Below are positions 26,736 to 34,592 of a stretch of 64,000 nucleotides of DNA, in pieces. A program made the translations under genes and the position numbers. Each line of letters starts with the position of its first letter. Within the stretch, counting starts at the first letter, position 1. The notes below the pieces were generated by a model. The model saw only the letters and a program-made list of their open reading frames with translations. It was not told where the DNA came from and made no database searches. Source of the stretch: Maribacter sp. (GTDB taxonomy: Bacteria; Bacteroidota; Bacteroidia; Flavobacteriales; Flavobacteriaceae); assembly GCA_020629415.1 (NCBI GenBank), contig JAHDDL010000003.1:1-64000 (forward strand). The letters are read 5' to 3'.

Positions 26736-27215
26736 GTGAAAGTGTTTATAATGTTATTTCTCTGTATTCCTTTTTTCTATCTGAATGCGCAGAGATATCT
26801 CCCCGTAATAGAAGATAGCATTACCTTTTGTCATAAGTGCTCTAACAAACACGTAATTGATAAGGATTGGAAGTGGGAGAACCTGAGTGATGGATATACC
26901 AAGATCAGATCATCCAATTTTGTGTATGAACTCAATAGATTAAGCGATTCGACATACAATCTTAAGAAGTATGACGACGGTCGTATACTAGCTAAGGGTA
27001 AGATATTATTAAGAGAGAATAACTTAGTCCGTAGAGATACGGTGTCTTGTCATCATTGTCATCCGACGGATTTATGGAAAGAGATAGTCCTTATTCATTC
27101 ATTTGTTAGACCTATAAATATTGGTATTTGGGAGATAGTGGATGAAGAAGGGAGAATTATGGAATGTAACTTTGGCAGAAAGGGCCTAAAGAAAGAGTCG
27201 TGCAAAAAAGGTTAA
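26736..27215 (+). CDS. Small exported cysteine-rich protein
   Basis: A 159-residue protein with a signal peptide (MLFLCIPFFYLNAQ; start GTG 26736 or ATG 26751). The mature part has two paired-Cys motifs, CHKC near residue 32 and CHHC near residue 107, with additional His beside them, which could bind metal or form disulfides. No family is recognised. A small hairpin (TTTGCT with AGCAAA, 26719-26734) sits directly before the start. The gene is more AT-rich than the helicase upstream. Confidence 0.55.
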   Translation: MKVFIMLFLCIPFFYLNAQRYLPVIEDSITFCHKCSNKHVIDKDWKWENLSDGYTKIRSSNFVYELNRLSDSTYNLKKYDDGRILAKGKILLRENNLVRRDTVSCHHCHPTDLWKEIVLIHSFVRPINIGIWEIVDEEGRIMECNFGRKGLKKESCKKG

Positions 27216-27229
27216 CGCCAAGAAATAAT

Positions 27230-27273
27230 AGCCAATGAGATATGCTCATAAACTAAGCATATCACCTGGCTAC
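27230..27273. terminator. Long hairpin between convergent genes
   Basis: TAGCCA (27230-27235) pairs with TGGCTA (27268-27273), and GATATGCT (27240-27247) with AGCATATC (27257-27264). There is no T run on either side. The position between two convergent 3' ends suggests transcript-end protection or bidirectional termination. Confidence 0.5.
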
Positions 27274-27324
27274 TAATCAAATATTCTAAGGTTACAATTA
27301 ACTCCAAAAAGAACCTGAGGTTAT

Positions 27325-28029
27325 TTATCTGACTACCTTGAATTGTTTCGCAATTCTATTGTTGTTTTTTAGATTGATGGACATTGTATAGAGACCTGGC
27401 GTATATTGTTGTACGTTAATCTCGGTTGGTGCCTCGTTAACTTTTTCGATATAAATAGATTCCATTCTTTGACCTAAAGAATTATATATCTCGATATTGG
27501 CTTCTTCGCCTGGATTGTCCTCTATGGTCAAGTTGACGATGCTAGAAGCTGGATTAGGGTAGATATTGATTGATTCAGCCATTATATCAAAGTCATCAAA
27601 TCGCTGTAATAATTCATCAGTTTTTTCTGGTACAGTGACTTTACCTTTTATGGTAAGATATGTAATGGCGGGATCTGTATTGGTTGTAATAGTTACTCGT
27701 TTGGATTGTAACCCTTTTTTGTTCTTGCTATCAAACTGAACTAATAGGCTAGCGGTTTGGCCTGGCGCAATGGGTTCTTTAGGAAATCTTGGAACTGTAC
27801 ATCCGCATGAACCTTTAGCATTGATAATTATAAGTGGTTCTTCTCCAGTATTCGTGAAATAAAATACATTTTGGATTTTTTCGCCTTGTGTAATTTCTCC
27901 CCACTCAAAAGTCTCTTCTGCAAAGTTAATTGTCGTTGTGGCAATTGACTCTTCTTTGGTTTCTGTAGATTGTGCATAACTACTCAGGGCAAATAAAAAT
28001 ATGCCCAACAATGTAAATGTTTGTTTCAT
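27325..28029 (-). CDS. DUF1573 protein with T9SS sorting domain
   Basis: A 234-residue exported protein. A signal peptide is followed by a DUF1573 (ASPM/SPD-2/Hydin-like Ig) domain at about 35-135, with FEWGEITQGEKIQ and the hallmark KGSCGCTVPRFPKEPIAPG. A type A T9SS domain occupies the last 80 residues (SINIYPNPASSIVNL then YTPGLYTMSI). DUF1573 proteins are abundant in Bacteroidota, probably as surface structural or interaction modules. The two parts show that this one is exported beyond the outer membrane. Confidence 0.88.
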   Translation of the reverse strand: MKQTFTLLGIFLFALSSYAQSTETKEESIATTTINFAEETFEWGEITQGEKIQNVFYFTNTGEEPLIIINAKGSCGCTVPRFPKEPIAPGQTASLLVQFDSKNKKGLQSKRVTITTNTDPAITYLTIKGKVTVPEKTDELLQRFDDFDIMAESINIYPNPASSIVNLTIEDNPGEEANIEIYNSLGQRMESIYIEKVNEAPTEINVQQYTPGLYTMSINLKNNNRIAKQFKVVR

Positions 28030-28177
28030 CTATTTCACTTTTTTGGTAATTGATTGATTCTAATGCTCATAATAGAAATGAAGGTCTGACCTAAGATATT
28101 TTTGATTAAGATGGTTATTCTATGAATAGATGAAATTGAAGGATAAAATGGTGCAAATGATAGATGACCAATCGTTA

Positions 28178-29935
28178 CTATCTCACTACTGTAATATCCC
28201 CAGTTTCTACTATGGTCTGATTAGATGGGTCGATGTATTTTAGTATATATAGATATACGCCCTGTTCCACAGCTTTGTTCTTTCTATTTCCAAACCAAAT
28301 TTCATCTTGATTAATGCTTCTAAAAACGGGTGCGCCCCATCTATCGTAAATGGATAGTTCGAAGTTATTAAGCCTACAAGAGGATAGCACTTGGAACCCT
28401 CGATCCTTATCTTGCAGCGATATTATATTAGGGTAATATATATCGCAGGTATATTCTATGTTGATAAGGTATTGTATTTGGCATCCTCCATCATCTGATA
28501 CGGTTAAGGTATATTCGCTAATATTTTCAATATTGGTCAAAGCTGGATTAGGGCAATCCGCACAGCTTAATCCTGATATAGGATACCATTCCACATTGAG
28601 ATCAGAAGGAATATTGTTTCGGAATGTATAAGTCTCATTATTGATGATCTCGACTGTAGTTTCCACTTCTAGGTCTGGAAAATCAATTCTTTCTACATAA
28701 TAGGTAATGGTAGAATCGCATCCCTTGGCATTAACTACTACATCACTGATTGTGGTATCTCCTGACACCAATTTTCCAAATAAATAAAATTCGTCTTCAG
28801 AGCAAAAACTTGTATCGGTTTCGTAGTAGGAAGGTGATTCATATACAAAATCTACGACCACTACAGAGTCACATCCAGCAGTAGTCAGGAGTCGTTCTTC
28901 GCCAGATGTATTGGTTTCGTTGTATTCCGTTGTCCCTATTGTCTCAGTATAGCCATCATTTTGACAGCCTTGATAATTGCGGTACTCATTTATTTGTCCT
29001 TCCACTTCTAGAGTCGTGTTGATTATCGAGTCGCAGCCATTAATAGTCAACAGGTCCGATGTATATAGCCCCGTGGTCATAACATTTCGACCATCTGGCA
29101 GTTGGTACGACTGACCTTGGCATATTGTAATCTTTTCATCTTTGATAAAGGAGTTGTCTGCAATTTGGCAACCAAGGGCAAAGATGTTACAGGCAAGAAT
29201 ATCATTGCTGTTTGATATATTGGGACTATTAGTTACGAGACCTGCCGTGTTACATATTATACCTACATCAGACATGATTATATCATTAGTCTCATTATCA
29301 AGTACAATGGTGGGGCGCCCAAAATTATCAACTGAAAGAACCTCTGCGCCTGTGGATGCTAACTGACTAAAGTTGGCTTGAAAACTACCTCCTTGGTCAA
29401 ATTCCGTAAGTTGTCCAAACGGCCCATCAAAAATATTGAGTGTGTCATTGCCATTGGGTAAGTTGGGATTTGCATTGTCGTTTTCTACTTCGTAGCCCCA
29501 GATTTTAGATTCTCCTTGGAATAGAATTACAAGATTCTCTTTGCACTCTAAGGACCACTCACGTATCGTTAGCAATAATGAAGTGGATAATGTAGTGCCA
29601 AAACCCGCATTATTATCAGCGGCGAAATTTCCTATCAATATAATGTCACATTTTTGATCTTCTATATCTTTTACAGAGTTGATGTTTCTTAATGGAAGGG
29701 GAGTGACAGCACAGGGTACGACGCCACTATCTCCGAATAGCTGAGAATTATATAGCTTCTGTCGGATGCCCCGCATGTTATTACCATCGAAAGTGTAGTT
29801 GCAATTAGAAAAAATACAATAATCATCAGTGGATGTATAACATAGAATGAGTCTTGTATCATCATCACAACAATCTTGGCAAATAATGCAAGTGGAGAAG
29901 AGACTGAATAGAAATATAATGGTTCTGTATGACAT
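28178..29935 (-). CDS. Secreted protein with gliding-motility-type (CHU_C, T9SS type B) C-terminal domain
   Basis: A 585-residue protein with a signal peptide and an N-terminal region of about 250 residues that may fold like a von Willebrand/flavodoxin-type module (DIILIGNFAADNNAG). A series of short Cys-containing beta repeats follows, built around NGCDSIINTTLEV, AGCDSVVVVDFVY and KGCDSTITYYVE. The last 90 residues are a CHU_C domain (LSIYDRWGAPVF, KNKAVEQGVYLYILKY), the type B T9SS sorting signal usually linked with SprF. It is expected on the cell surface; its substrate or partner is unknown. Confidence 0.85.
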   Translation of the reverse strand: MSYRTIIFLFSLFSTCIICQDCCDDDTRLILCYTSTDDYCIFSNCNYTFDGNNMRGIRQKLYNSQLFGDSGVVPCAVTPLPLRNINSVKDIEDQKCDIILIGNFAADNNAGFGTTLSTSLLLTIREWSLECKENLVILFQGESKIWGYEVENDNANPNLPNGNDTLNIFDGPFGQLTEFDQGGSFQANFSQLASTGAEVLSVDNFGRPTIVLDNETNDIIMSDVGIICNTAGLVTNSPNISNSNDILACNIFALGCQIADNSFIKDEKITICQGQSYQLPDGRNVMTTGLYTSDLLTINGCDSIINTTLEVEGQINEYRNYQGCQNDGYTETIGTTEYNETNTSGEERLLTTAGCDSVVVVDFVYESPSYYETDTSFCSEDEFYLFGKLVSGDTTISDVVVNAKGCDSTITYYVERIDFPDLEVETTVEIINNETYTFRNNIPSDLNVEWYPISGLSCADCPNPALTNIENISEYTLTVSDDGGCQIQYLINIEYTCDIYYPNIISLQDKDRGFQVLSSCRLNNFELSIYDRWGAPVFRSINQDEIWFGNRKNKAVEQGVYLYILKYIDPSNQTIVETGDITVVR

Positions 29936-29996
29936 AGCTTTATAGAAGTCTTATAAAGTTAGTATTCCTAAGAGAATAAGATCTACAAAGTCAGTC

Positions 29997-30632
29997 TTAC
30001 ATATTATAAGCGGCCGTGGTCACTATAATCCACTGTGTAAACTGTGAATCAAGATTAGCTCTGTCTTGTTTCCACAGTGTCAGGTTGAATGACCAATCAT
30101 TGGTGATCTTTATATTAGAACCTATTAAATGGCGCGTACGCTGCAACTCATTGACACCATCTAATCGAAAAAATAATTCTGTACCAATATATGGAGTAAA
30201 TCTACCTTGCGTTTTGAATGTAAAGGTTGGATGCCATCGCATAAAATTTGGGTCATCTATCTCGATATCCTGAGCAATGTGCCATCGTATAACATTGGAC
30301 ATTCCTATATTATTGGATAAGTTGGCTTTGTGCTTAATATCAAAAAACCAAAAGTTCCGATTGACGCCATTCTGCAACCACCAGTATCTCTCAAGGATTG
30401 CCATAGAAAACCCTTTGCCCAAATTAAAAGCTATGGAGATATCTATGGAAGAATTGTCATATTCCGAGAGGTCGTTGCGATGTCTTATTATGGGTCTTAT
30501 GGCGTAAGATACTTCGTCATTGATCTTGCTCGATAATTTGATCGATGTCCAGGATTGCAAATCGGACTGGGCTATGCCGCTATCAGATTGGCCTAAGAAT
30601 ATCAGGATAAGTAGTAGAGATAATTTTCTCAT
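29997..30632 (-). CDS. DUF2490 family outer-membrane-like protein
   Basis: From the ATG at 30632 this is a 211-residue protein with a signal peptide (MRKLSLLLILIFLGQSDSG). It is followed by alternating beta strands rich in aromatic residues (RYWWLQNGVNRNFWFFD), as in DUF2490, a small predicted outer-membrane barrel family. The C-terminal ITNDWSFNLTLWKQDR segment is typical. The frame reaches ATG 30656, but that start would overlap the upstream acyl-CoA dehydrogenase; the later start leaves an 11-base gap. Function is unknown. Confidence 0.75.
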   Translation of the reverse strand: MRKLSLLLILIFLGQSDSGIAQSDLQSWTSIKLSSKINDEVSYAIRPIIRHRNDLSEYDNSSIDISIAFNLGKGFSMAILERYWWLQNGVNRNFWFFDIKHKANLSNNIGMSNVIRWHIAQDIEIDDPNFMRWHPTFTFKTQGRFTPYIGTELFFRLDGVNELQRTRHLIGSNIKITNDWSFNLTLWKQDRANLDSQFTQWIIVTTAAYNM

Positions 30633-30642
30633 TGACTCGTGA

Positions 30643-31848
30643 TTACTTAAATGCATTGAGGCCAGTTACGTCCATGCCTGTTATTAATAAATGGACATCA
30701 TGTGTTCCCTCATAAGTGAGTACTGTTTCGAGGTTCATCATGTGGCGCATACAAGGGTATTCGTTAGTTATTCCCATGCCTCCATGTATCTGACGGGCTT
30801 CTCTTGCTACCTCTAGGGCCATGTGTACATTGTTTCTTTTGGCCATAGATATCTGAGCTGGAGAGGCTTTTCCTTTATTCGCTAATGATCCGAGCCTCCA
30901 TGCCATTAACTGTGCTTTAGTGATTTCTGTTATCATTTCGGCTAGCTTCTTTTGAGTCAACTGAAACTGGCCTATTGGCTTGTCAAATTGTATGCGCTCC
31001 TTACTATATCTAAGAGCAGAATCATAGCAATCCAATGCGGCTCCTATAGCACCCCAGGCGATTCCATATCTTGCTTTTGATAGGCAAGAAAGAGGACCTT
31101 TGAGTCCGACGACATTCGGAAGTATATTTGATTTTGGTACGCGTACATCTTCGAATATCAACTCTCCTGTAATGCTTGCTCTTAACGACCATTTGCCATG
31201 AATCTCTGGAGCGGAGAAGCCCGGTGTTCCTTTTTCTACAATGACACCTTGTATCTTTCCTTCTGGGTTTTTAGCCCATACTACAGCTAGATCGGCGACG
31301 GGACTATTAGTGATCCATAACTTAGCGCCGTTAAGGATTATGTCATTGCCATCTTCCACAAAAGAGGTAATCATTCCTCCTGGGTTAGAGCCATGATCTG
31401 GCTCCGTCAGTCCAAAACATCCTATAAATTCTCCCGATCCTAGCTTGGGTAAATACTTTTTCTTTTGTTCTTCACTACCAAATCTATATATGGGATACAT
31501 CACCAGAGATCCCTGTACAGAAGCCATACTGCGCACGCCAGAGTCTCCTCTTTCTAGCTCTTGCATTATAACGCCGTAAGCTATTTCGTCCATACCGCCT
31601 CCGCCATACTCTGCGGGTAGACTTGGTCCATAGGCCCCTATCTCCGCAAGCCCTTTGAATAATTGGGTAGGGCATTCTGCTTTCTCCGAGTATTCTTCTA
31701 TTATGGGGCTTACCTCCTGTTTTACCCATGCTCTTACAGCCTCTCTGGCAAGAAGGTGATCTTCGCTGAGTAATTCGTCTATGTTATAGTAATCATGGTG
31801 TTGGAACTTATCCACTCTGGCCGTTGTAGGTGTACCGTTTTGTATCAT
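30643..31848 (-). CDS. gcdH: Acyl-CoA dehydrogenase, glutaryl-CoA dehydrogenase-like (left copy)
   Basis: A 401-residue flavoprotein from the ATG at 31848; an in-frame TTG at 31872 is less likely. The GCDH-type block GVRSMASVQGSLVMYPIY, the FAD-binding IGCFGLTEPDHGSNPGG, KLWITNSP and the catalytic-base region LTYEGTHDVH are all present. GCDH oxidises and decarboxylates glutaryl-CoA to crotonyl-CoA in lysine and tryptophan breakdown, passing electrons to ETF. It aligns throughout with the second copy at 43183-44361, yet differs at many positions and in codon usage. A broader acyl-CoA substrate is possible. Confidence 0.87.
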   Translation of the reverse strand: MIQNGTPTTARVDKFQHHDYYNIDELLSEDHLLAREAVRAWVKQEVSPIIEEYSEKAECPTQLFKGLAEIGAYGPSLPAEYGGGGMDEIAYGVIMQELERGDSGVRSMASVQGSLVMYPIYRFGSEEQKKKYLPKLGSGEFIGCFGLTEPDHGSNPGGMITSFVEDGNDIILNGAKLWITNSPVADLAVVWAKNPEGKIQGVIVEKGTPGFSAPEIHGKWSLRASITGELIFEDVRVPKSNILPNVVGLKGPLSCLSKARYGIAWGAIGAALDCYDSALRYSKERIQFDKPIGQFQLTQKKLAEMITEITKAQLMAWRLGSLANKGKASPAQISMAKRNNVHMALEVAREARQIHGGMGITNEYPCMRHMMNLETVLTYEGTHDVHLLITGMDVTGLNAFK

Positions 31849-32009
31849 TAGATGTCTGATTAGGAGGGTCAAAGGTATGATATATATAGTAATATCTCCG
31901 TAGAAATTAGCACACAGAAATTGGGGTAAATACCTAAAATAAAATCATGGATTGCCCCAATTGAAGTACGCTCTACTTGCTTTTAGTTTTATATGAAAAT
32001 AAAGAACAC

Positions 32010-32795
32010 ATGATCAGACAAGCTATTATAACCACGCTAACCCTCATCCTCCTTTCTTCTTGCCAGTTTGACCAGAAGAAGTTAATCAACCAACAATTAG
32101 AAGAAAAGCAAGATGTCATAATGGAATTGCAAGACCAAATAGATCATCTGCAATCAACTAACGACAATCTACTAGATAGAATGGCCGACCTCTCAGTCAT
32201 CAATCGAAATGATGCCGAAAGCATCAGAGAATCCATGCGATCTCTCAATAGACAATTTGAATATATAGAGGAATTATCTGACGAGGTAGAGCGAAAAGAT
32301 TCTATCAATCAATTGCTGGCGGCAACGCTTAAAAGTTCTCTTATAGATTATGATGATAGTGATATACAAGTGGAGGTCAAGGGAAATGCTGTGATGGTTT
32401 CGCTGTCTGATAAGATGATGTTCAGCACAGGCAGTGCGCGGATCAATAAAGCGGCTTACGAGGTACTGGGTAAGGTTGCACTTATCATCAATGAGCAATC
32501 TGATATGAATGTACTCATAGAAGGACACACCGATAACGTTCCCATCAAAAACAGAGTCTATAGAGACAACTGGGACCTGAGTGTACACCGTGCTACCGCC
32601 GTCGTCAGATTATTACAAAACAACTTCCAAGTCGATCCTCAACGATTAACCGCTGCTGGTAGATCAGAATATTTACCCAAATCAAATAATGACAGTACCA
32701 CAGGAAGAAGAAATAATAGACGTACCGAAATTACTATTACTCCGAGATTAGATGACTTTTTTAAGTTACTGGAGGTGTCAGCTGAATTGAGTTAG
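32010..32795 (+). CDS. OmpA-family peptidoglycan-binding lipoprotein
   Basis: From the ATG at 32010 the protein has 261 residues: a lipoprotein signal (ITTLTLILLSSC), a long coiled coil (about 20-100, heptads of QLEEKQDVIMELQDQI type) and a C-terminal OmpA domain with LIEGHTDNVPIKN and the peptidoglycan-binding NNRRTEI motif. It probably tethers the outer membrane to peptidoglycan. The upstream TTG at 31977 gives a longer frame that would hide the signal. CTC leucine codons are common, as in the rest of the left part. It is the last gene before the tRNA-Asp boundary. Confidence 0.88.
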   Translation: MIRQAIITTLTLILLSSCQFDQKKLINQQLEEKQDVIMELQDQIDHLQSTNDNLLDRMADLSVINRNDAESIRESMRSLNRQFEYIEELSDEVERKDSINQLLAATLKSSLIDYDDSDIQVEVKGNAVMVSLSDKMMFSTGSARINKAAYEVLGKVALIINEQSDMNVLIEGHTDNVPIKNRVYRDNWDLSVHRATAVVRLLQNNFQVDPQRLTAAGRSEYLPKSNNDSTTGRRNNRRTEITITPRLDDFFKLLEVSAELS

Positions 32796-32850
32796 TGAGG
32801 TTTGCAGTAGTACTGGACTTTAGAGAAGCATTATCCTCTTCGTAGAATAT

Positions 32851-32883
32851 AAAAATCCCCTCAAATCAATGACTTGAGAGGAT
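32851..32883 (-). terminator. Terminator downstream of tRNA-Asp
   Basis: On the minus strand a ten-base stem (32874-32883 with 32855-32864, one G-T pair) is followed by a T run (A run 32851-32855 on the plus strand). It begins only eight bases after the tRNA 3' end. Confidence 0.75.
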
Positions 32884-32890
32884 TAGTGAG

Positions 32891-32964
32891 CGGTCTGGAC
32901 GGGACTCGAACCCGCGACCCCCTGCGTGACAGGCAGGTATTCTAACCAACTGAACTACCAGACC
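32891..32964 (-). tRNA. tRNA-Asp (GTC)
   Basis: The minus strand reads as a complete 74-base cloverleaf without encoded CCA. The acceptor stem GGTCTGG (from 32964) pairs with CCAGACC (ending at 32892), with G as discriminator. The anticodon loop CTGTCAC carries GTC, and the T arm is GCGGGTTCGAGTCCCGT. The 5' side has a perfect Bacteroidota promoter and the 3' side a terminator. The gene sits exactly where codon usage and gene content change. Confidence 0.96.
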
Positions 32965-32981
32965 GTGGCGTTTAGCGAGTG

Positions 32982-33012
32982 CAAATATATGTGGTTTATT
33001 TAATTGCACAAA
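32982..33012 (-). promoter_or_regulatory. Promoter of tRNA-Asp
   Basis: On the minus strand TTTG (33012-33009), a 19-base spacer and TATATTTG (32989-32982) match the Bacteroidota consensus TTTG-N19-TAnnTTTG exactly. The -7 box ends 18 bases before the tRNA 5' end. Confidence 0.8.
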
Positions 33013-33036
33013 CATTTTTTTTACTTTTTTTTAAAT

Positions 33037-33966
33037 CTAGAGAAATTTATTTCTTTCTACGAGGAAAGTATTGAGCACCGTTGAGAAATCTCTGTGTATG
33101 TCTATGTCCACATATTTAATTTTATATTGAGCGCATTTCATTTTAATATCAGATAGATACGTAGTAATTCGTTCGTTATATGCTTCTTTGATATTGTCTG
33201 CGTAAAGGTCTAAATGCTCTCCTGTTTCTACATCAACAAATCTTTTGGGCGTATTTTCAAAATCGAAAAATAATTCATGTTGCTTGTCCATCGGATGAAA
33301 AAGAACCACATCATGCTTGTTGTATTTTAAATGACGTAGTGCTTCAAACAGTTCATCATCTTTTTTTTCAGTTTGAAACATGTCGGTAAACAGAAAAATG
33401 AGACTTCTTCGCTTTATATTTTCTGCTATTTGATGTAAGTAGGTATAAGTGTTGGTCTCTTTTGGAGGATTTTTGGCCTTGCTAATCTCACTTAATTGTG
33501 CCAATAACATTTGAAAATGACGTTCACTTCCTTTTTCAGGGGCATAATAATTATAAGTGTCAGAATAAATGCTTAAGCCTACGGCATCTCGCTGCCTTTT
33601 AAGCACGTTCATGAGCGCAGCAATCGCTAGGACGCTGAATCCTATTTTGTTCAAAGAATCTATGCTTACATTATCAACCTCTGGATAATACATGGAAGCG
33701 GAATTATCCAATATCATATGGCATCTTAAATTGGTCTCTTCTTCATATCGCTTTGTGTAAAGCTTATCGGTTTTCGCAAAGAGTTTCCAGTCTATGTGTT
33801 TGGTGCTTTCGCCATTGTTATAGATTTTATGTTCTGCAAATTCTGCAGAAAATCCATGGAAAGGGCTTCTGTGTATTCCACTAATGAACCCTTCTACTAC
33901 TTGATTGGCAAGTAGCTCTAGGTTAGAGAATAATGATGATTTATTTAATTCTGATTGTAAATTCAC
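33037..33966 (-). CDS. DUF58 domain protein
   Basis: A 309-residue DUF58 protein (vWA-like fold) opening with GTG at 33966. The hallmark DUF58 block is EHKIYNNGESTKHIDWKLFAKT, followed by a MIDAS-like DNSASMYYP segment and SLIFLFTDMFQ. DUF58 proteins typically partner with a MoxR ATPase; here the neighbours are thioredoxin and dnaE, an arrangement I associate with Flavobacteriaceae. Leucine codons are TTA/CTA/CTT with no CTC, unlike genes left of the tRNA. A co-encoded MoxR is not next to it in this window. Confidence 0.88.
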   Translation of the reverse strand: MNLQSELNKSSLFSNLELLANQVVEGFISGIHRSPFHGFSAEFAEHKIYNNGESTKHIDWKLFAKTDKLYTKRYEEETNLRCHMILDNSASMYYPEVDNVSIDSLNKIGFSVLAIAALMNVLKRQRDAVGLSIYSDTYNYYAPEKGSERHFQMLLAQLSEISKAKNPPKETNTYTYLHQIAENIKRRSLIFLFTDMFQTEKKDDELFEALRHLKYNKHDVVLFHPMDKQHELFFDFENTPKRFVDVETGEHLDLYADNIKEAYNERITTYLSDIKMKCAQYKIKYVDIDIHRDFSTVLNTFLVERNKFL

Positions 33967-34030
33967 AATTCTAAAGATACTAAAGACGGTTTAACTTTAA
34001 GGACGCGAAGAATTAAAATTATCCCAAATA

Positions 34031-34058
34031 AAAAATCCTGCTAAAAGCAAGATTTTTT
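34031..34058 (-). terminator. Terminator after trxA
   Basis: AAAAATC-C-TGCT (34031-34042) pairs with AGCA-A-GATTTTT (34046-34057), with A/T runs on both sides. It lies 38 bases beyond the thioredoxin stop. Confidence 0.6.
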
Positions 34059-34095
34059 AAATTTTATATTCCCCTTTTGGGAGTTAAGCGGGCTT

Positions 34096-34413
34096 TTACA
34101 AAGCTGCGTCTATAGCATCTGTGTAAACTTTCTTAGGTGATACACCTACTTGTCTGCTTACAATTTCACCACCTTTAAATACCAATACCGTTGGTATGTT
34201 ACGTACACCGTATTTAGCGGCAAATTCTTGATTTGCATCTACGTCTACTTTTCCTACAACAGCTTTACCGTCATATTCAGTACTAACTTCGTCAATGATA
34301 GGACCTACCATACGACAAGGACCGCACCATGCTGCCCAAAAATCAACTACTACTGGTTTATCGCTTTTTAAAACTACCTCGTCAAAAGTAGCATCTGTTA
34401 TTTCTAGTGCCAT
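34096..34413 (-). CDS. trxA: Thioredoxin
   Basis: A 105-residue classical thioredoxin with the redox site WCGPC (near residues 29-33), the buried Asp in VVVDFWAAW, and the cis-Pro loop RNIPTVLVFKGG. It is cytosolic and reduces protein disulfides for enzymes such as ribonucleotide reductase and peroxidases. A possible TAAATTTG -7 box lies at 34437-34444 on the minus strand. It sits between dnaE and DUF58 with its own terminator. Confidence 0.96.
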   Translation of the reverse strand: MALEITDATFDEVVLKSDKPVVVDFWAAWCGPCRMVGPIIDEVSTEYDGKAVVGKVDVDANQEFAAKYGVRNIPTVLVFKGGEIVSRQVGVSPKKVYTDAIDAAL

Positions 34414-34436
34414 TTTAATATCTTTTATTGATTATG

Positions 34437-34444
34437 CAAATTTA
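34437..34444 (-). promoter_or_regulatory. Possible -7 promoter element for trxA
   Basis: On the minus strand TAAATTTG matches TAnnTTTG 23 bases before the trxA ATG. A good -33 box is not obvious. Confidence 0.45.
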
Positions 34445-34592
34445 GTCAATTATTCTTCTGTTTCCTTACAGGCTGGTAATTCGTTTTACCTATTAAGGTA
34501 TCAAGCTAATTTATTTGTTTATATAGTTCTTTTCTTACATCTACAACTAAACAAAAGTAAATTTTAATTAGCGTAGCATAGTACTTAAGATT

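Noticed and set aside
32796-33036. Genomic island integrated in tRNA-Asp
   Set aside because: No integrase, no repeat of the tRNA 3' end elsewhere in the window, and the left side carries core genes (acn, gcvT, fabG, PBP1A).
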